Assembly (NCBI GenBank): GCA_018609965.1
Contig: JAHENP010000244.1
Location: 1 to 7,812, forward strand
Reading direction: 5' to 3'
Origin: Haloferacaceae archaeon
GTDB taxonomy: Archaea; Halobacteriota; Halobacteria; Halobacteriales; Haloferacaceae
DNA length: 7,812 nucleotides
Both the position numbers and the translations under genes were made by a program. Below, piece by piece: positions 5,189 through 7,812 of this stretch (the stretch's first letter is position 1; every line of letters begins with the position of its first letter). The notes under the pieces are model-generated. The model was not told the origin of the DNA. It did no database searches and saw only the letters and a list, made by a program, of their open reading frames with translations.

Positions 5189-6196
5189 TCAGAACTCCAC
5201 CGCGTCGCGGATTCCCTCGGCGACGCGCGCCTCGTTGGGCATGTAGTAGTCCTCCAACGCGTACAACGGGTACGGCACGTCGTAGCCAGTGACGCGTTGG
5301 ATCGGTGCCTCCTGGTACAACAACGCCTCCTCCTGGAGGATGGCGGTGATCTCGCCGGCCAACCCGCCGGTTTTCGGCGCCTCGTGGACGACACACGCGC
5401 GCCCGGTCTTCTGGAACGACTCGACGATCGACTCCCGATCCAACGGGGAGACGGACCGGAGATCCACCACCTCGGCGTCGATCCCGTCGTCGGCCAGTTC
5501 CTCGGCGGCGTCCAACGTCGGACGAGTCATCGCGCCGTATGTGAACACGGAGACATCCGTCCCCTCCCGCCGGACGGCGGCCTCGCCCAACGGCACCTCG
5601 TACGGCTCCTCGGGCACGTCACCGCGGAACGCGCGGTAGATCAGCTTCGGCTCTAAGAACACGACCGGGTCCGGATCGCGGATCGCCGCGGTCAACATTC
5701 CCTTGGTGTCGTACGGGGTCGACGGGATCGCGACCTTCAGCCCGGCCTCGTGGGCGTAGAACGCCTCCTTCGACTCCGAGTGGTGTTCCGGCGCGCGGAT
5801 ACCGCCGCCGAACGGCGCCCGCAACACCATCGGACAGGTGTACCGGCCGCGGGAACGCGTGCGGAGCCGCGGCATGTGTGAGACGATCTGGTCGAAGCCG
5901 GGGTACATGAACCCGGAGAACTGACACTCCGCGACCGGTTTCATCCCCATCGCGGCCATCCCGACGGCGGTGCCGACGATGCCGGACTCCGCCAACGGCG
6001 TGTCGATCACGCGCTCCTCGCCGAACTCATCGTACAACCCCTCGGTCGCACGGAAGACGCCGCCGTTCTTCCCGACATCTTCCCCCATCACGACCACGTC
6101 CTCGTCCCGTTGCATCTCCGTCGCCAACCCGTCCCTGACCGCCTGGACGAGCGTGAGACTCTGTGTCGCCTCGGTGTCTGGTGTCTGTGTGCTCAT
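5189..6196 (-). CDS. pdhB: 2-oxoacid dehydrogenase complex E1 component, beta subunit
   Basis: The protein has 335 residues, the normal E1-beta length. It pairs with E1-alpha as an alpha2-beta2 thiamine-diphosphate decarboxylase. Visible motifs are GEDVG (38-42), DTPLAES with the Glu70 that activates the thiazolium cofactor, the phenylalanine-rich ECQFSGFMYPGFDQI (90-104), and a His pair in APEHHSES (H138, H139) of the active site. The transketolase C-terminal domain spans about 210-330 with VVDLRSVSPLD and the closing YALEDYYMPN E2-contact region. The start at ATG 6196 was chosen because residues before it in the longer open frame are shadow sequence of E1-alpha. It begins 4 nt after the E1-alpha stop (TGA, ACCC, ATG) and ends 1 nt before the E2 start. 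It resembles both pyruvate and branched-chain E1-beta; substrate is open. Confidence 0.95.
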   Translation of the reverse strand: MSTQTPDTEATQSLTLVQAVRDGLATEMQRDEDVVVMGEDVGKNGGVFRATEGLYDEFGEERVIDTPLAESGIVGTAVGMAAMGMKPVAECQFSGFMYPGFDQIVSHMPRLRTRSRGRYTCPMVLRAPFGGGIRAPEHHSESKEAFYAHEAGLKVAIPSTPYDTKGMLTAAIRDPDPVVFLEPKLIYRAFRGDVPEEPYEVPLGEAAVRREGTDVSVFTYGAMTRPTLDAAEELADDGIDAEVVDLRSVSPLDRESIVESFQKTGRACVVHEAPKTGGLAGEITAILQEEALLYQEAPIQRVTGYDVPYPLYALEDYYMPNEARVAEGIRDAVEF

Positions 6197-6200
6197 GGGT

Positions 6201-7313
6201 TCACTCAATCTGGAAGGCGTCGTCGCCGTGTTTCTCGCGGAGCTGGGCGAACCGCTCGGCCTGCTCGCGGAGCTCCGGGGTCTGTTCCGCGTAGACGTGG
6301 TCGAACATCGACTGCGGGTCCGGGTCGGCGGTCGCCTCCGCCTCGTCGATGGCGTCGGCCACCTCGTCTTCCACACTCGCCTGGATCGCCTCGATCCGGT
6401 CGTCGTCGAGCACCCCCTGACTCTGGAGGTACGACTCCAACCGCGGGATCGGGTCTTTCGCGCGCCAGCGCTCTTCTTCCTCGTCGGTGCGGTACACCGA
6501 CGGGTCGTCGGCGGTGGTGTGTGCGCCGAAACGGTACTGGACCGCCTCGATCATCGTCGGCCGGGGCTGTTCCTCCTCGGGGTCGCGTGCCTTCTGGAGC
6601 GCCTCCCGCGTGACGCTGTACACCGCCAACGGGTCCATCCCGTCGACCTGAACGCCCTCGAAGCCGTACGCCTGTGCCTTCTGTGCCAGCGTGTCGCTTG
6701 CCGTCTGGCGTTCACGCGGGACGGAGATCGCCCACTGGTTGTTGTTACAGAAGAACACGTTCGGCGTGTCGAACACGCCCGCGAAGTTCAACCCCTCGTG
6801 GAAGTCCCCCTCGCTGGTGGCGCCGTCGCCGAAGTAACAGAGAAACGCCCCGTGGTCGCCGTCCGACTGGAGCTTCTCTGCCCACGCCATCCCCGTCGCG
6901 TGGGGAATCTGTGAGGCGATCGGCACCGCGACGGTGAACACGTTCGTCCCCTCGTCGGGGCTGTCACCGCGTTCGTCACCCATCCAGTAGCGCAGCGTCT
7001 CTGTCAACCCCTGTCCGCGGACGAGCGCCGCCGCGTGCTCCCGGTAGGAGGGGATCATCCAGTCGTCGTCCGCCATCGCCATCGCGGAGCCGATCTGTGC
7101 CCCCTCCTGGCCCGACAACGGCGGGTACGTCCCCATCCGCCCTTGCCGATTGAGCGACACCGCGCGTTCGTCGAAGTGACGGGCAAGTTTCATCTGCCGG
7201 TACATCTCGACGAGTTCGTCGTTGTCGAGGTCGGGCACGTCGCCGACAACGCCCCCGTCCTCGTCGAGTACCCGTACCATATCCTCCGTCGGATCGCGTT
7301 CGAGCGTGCTCAC
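6201..7313 (-). CDS. pdhA: 2-oxoacid dehydrogenase complex E1 component, alpha subunit
   Basis: The protein has 370 residues and is the first gene of the three-gene operon. It binds thiamine diphosphate with E1-beta and performs the rate-setting decarboxylation of a 2-oxo acid. The cofactor motif is complete: GDG at 162-164 followed by NNN at 190-192. Other landmarks are GRMGTYPPLSGQEGAQIG (58-75), SYREHAAAL with H93, and the loop FGAHTTADD with H265, equivalent to the phosphorylation-loop histidine of other E1-alphas. The start is GTG 7313 (reading MSTLERDP): this matches the usual haloarchaeal N terminus, and AAGGTGG lies 5 nt upstream. An in-frame ATG at 7409 would add 32 residues unlike E1-alpha. 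Haloarchaeal gene sets of this type are labelled pyruvate dehydrogenase, though the true substrate is uncertain. Confidence 0.93.
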   Translation of the reverse strand: MSTLERDPTEDMVRVLDEDGGVVGDVPDLDNDELVEMYRQMKLARHFDERAVSLNRQGRMGTYPPLSGQEGAQIGSAMAMADDDWMIPSYREHAAALVRGQGLTETLRYWMGDERGDSPDEGTNVFTVAVPIASQIPHATGMAWAEKLQSDGDHGAFLCYFGDGATSEGDFHEGLNFAGVFDTPNVFFCNNNQWAISVPRERQTASDTLAQKAQAYGFEGVQVDGMDPLAVYSVTREALQKARDPEEEQPRPTMIEAVQYRFGAHTTADDPSVYRTDEEEERWRAKDPIPRLESYLQSQGVLDDDRIEAIQASVEDEVADAIDEAEATADPDPQSMFDHVYAEQTPELREQAERFAQLREKHGDDAFQIE

Positions 7314-7318
7314 GGTAC

Positions 7319-7325
7319 CCACCTT
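7319..7325 (-). promoter_or_regulatory. Ribosome-binding site that sets the GTG start of E1-alpha
   Basis: The minus strand reads AAGGTGG with 5 nt before the GTG at 7313, complementary to the archaeal 16S tail (GGAGGTGATC type). It decides the start over the nearby in-frame GTG at 7322, which lies inside the site itself. It also shows this operon has a leader, unlike the leaderless genes around it. Confidence 0.5.
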
Positions 7326-7354
7326 CGCATACCTGAACCTGCCACTCTCGCGGC

Positions 7355-7366
7355 ATAGTGTTTTCG
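7355..7366 (-). promoter_or_regulatory. Probable promoter of the E1/E2 operon
   Basis: The minus strand reads CGAAAACACTAT: a good BRE (CGAAAA) followed by a weaker TATA element. Transcription would start near 7331-7334, giving a leader of about 20 nt that contains the AAGGTGG ribosome site. The gap 7314-7537 is otherwise AT-richer than the genes beside it and holds no RNA gene that could be recognised. Confidence 0.4.
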
Positions 7367-7500
7367 TAAGAATTGCCGGGCGCCTCCCGGCGCCGTGTGT
7401 CGGATTCATACACTTCCTCCCTCGGTGTGGGTGGGTTCAAGTACCCTAATTATCATCCCAGAGTTGTGTTTTCTTCAACGAGGATTTTACGGCTGATTAG

Positions 7501-7512
7501 AGAAAACTATAA
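7501..7512 (+). promoter_or_regulatory. BRE/TATA promoter of the small secreted protein gene
   Basis: AGAAAACTATAA (7501-7512) combines a BRE-like GAAAAC with the TATA-like CTATAA. The centre lies about 27 nt before the ATG at 7538, and no ribosome site is seen between, so the transcript is likely leaderless. This spacing supports ATG 7538 over the in-frame ATG at 7523. Confidence 0.55.
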
Positions 7513-7537
7513 CTACCCGTAGTTGCTCTGTGTGAAC

Positions 7538-7810
7538 ATGGCTCGCAACGAGTCAACGAGACGGACGCGAACGCTCGCTCGGCTCCGCGGTGGTGCTCGG
7601 CTACTGGTCGCCGCAATGCTCGTCGTGGGGCTCCTCACGGCGCAGGCTGGCTCCGCGGTCGCGGCGTCCGACGCCGCCGACACGACCGAGACGAACAACG
7701 CCTCCAACGCGACCTGTGGGTTCTGGAGTATCGTGCTCGACCTGCTCGGCATCGTCGACAACGGCTGTGCGAGTGCGCTGGAGAACGGGATGGTCGGGAT
7801 CGGCCCGTAG
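7538..7810 (+). CDS. Small secreted peptide with two cysteines, unknown function
   Basis: The protein has 90 residues and is complete, with its TAG two bases before the window ends. Residues 1-21 are arginine-rich, 22-34 hydrophobic (LLVAAMLVVGLLT) and 40-43 read AVAA, so a Sec-type signal peptide cut near residue 42-43 is likely; the arginines do not form a convincing twin-arginine motif. The mature part would be about 47 residues: a Thr/Asp/Asn linker with two N-glycosylation sequons (N54-A-S, N57-A-T), Cys60, a hydrophobic FWSIVLDLLGIV stretch (62-73), Cys77 and a short tail. The two cysteines could form one disulfide. No family was recognised. It is divergent from the E1/E2 operon. It could be a secreted peptide or a short surface protein; a shortened version of a longer exoprotein cannot be excluded. 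Confidence 0.65.
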   Translation: MARNESTRRTRTLARLRGGARLLVAAMLVVGLLTAQAGSAVAASDAADTTETNNASNATCGFWSIVLDLLGIVDNGCASALENGMVGIGP

Positions 7811-7812
7811 CC

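Noticed and set aside
3610..5656. Very long open frames on the plus strand opposite the E2 and E1-beta genes.
   Set aside because: They are antisense shadows typical of GC-rich DNA; their products are Arg- or Ser-rich low-complexity sequence, whereas the minus strand encodes clear E2 and E1-beta domains.
7314..7409. N-terminal extension of E1-alpha to the ATG at 7409.
   Set aside because: The 32 extra residues are basic and unlike E1-alpha N termini, and the BRE/TATA and ribosome site lie inside this stretch.
7429..7442. GGGTTCAAGTACCC resembles the T-arm of a tRNA, hinting at a tRNA or tRNA-derived attachment site.
   Set aside because: With a standard 7-nt TTCAAGT loop the closing G53-C61 pair is missing, and no D-arm, anticodon arm or acceptor stem can be built around it.

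Overview
The window looks like chromosomal DNA from a halophilic archaeon (class Halobacteria). Most of it is very GC-rich (42 of 60 bases in the sample 4681-4740). The proteins are strongly acidic, several genes have a TATA-like box about 25-28 nt before a start codon with no room for a leader (leaderless transcription), and there are archaeal families such as Tfx and small TRAM proteins. The species cannot be named from the sequence alone.

Left part (1 to about 1480) is an accessory-looking, AT-richer stretch; 1201-1260 has only 15 G/C in 60. It holds the start of a small membrane protein running off the left edge (minus strand). Divergent from it is a 306-residue secreted precursor with a twin-arginine signal and a C-terminal domain carrying 12 cysteines. 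The design resembles halocin C8/S8-type microhalocin precursors. A four-helix membrane protein converges on it from the minus strand and overlaps its 3' end by 65 bp. The divergent intergenic region holds an unusual cluster of perfect palindromes and a repeated TAGACG element. This region is the best candidate for an undescribed system: a halocin-like peptide with a possible immunity partner and its own operator.

Middle part (1594-3488) has three plus-strand housekeeping-type genes, each with its own leaderless-type promoter: a Cys-motif/TRAM RNA-binding protein, a Tfx-family DNA-binding regulator, and a short-chain dehydrogenase that lacks the usual Tyr-Lys catalytic pair.

Right part (3526-7313, minus strand) is a tight operon, E1-alpha, E1-beta, E2, of a 2-oxoacid dehydrogenase complex. 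Intergenic gaps are 4 nt and 1 nt. E1 decarboxylates a 2-oxo acid on thiamine diphosphate and E2 transfers the acyl group from its lipoyl arm to CoA. The E3 dihydrolipoamide dehydrogenase gene, often next in line in haloarchaea, is absent: the SDR gene converges 37 bp beyond E2. The natural substrate (pyruvate or branched-chain oxo acids) cannot be decided; haloarchaea mainly oxidise pyruvate with a ferredoxin oxidoreductase.

Right edge: divergent from the operon is a complete 90-residue gene for a small secreted peptide with two cysteines and two N-glycosylation sequons, of unknown function. No rRNA, tRNA, CRISPR array or insertion sequence was recognised.
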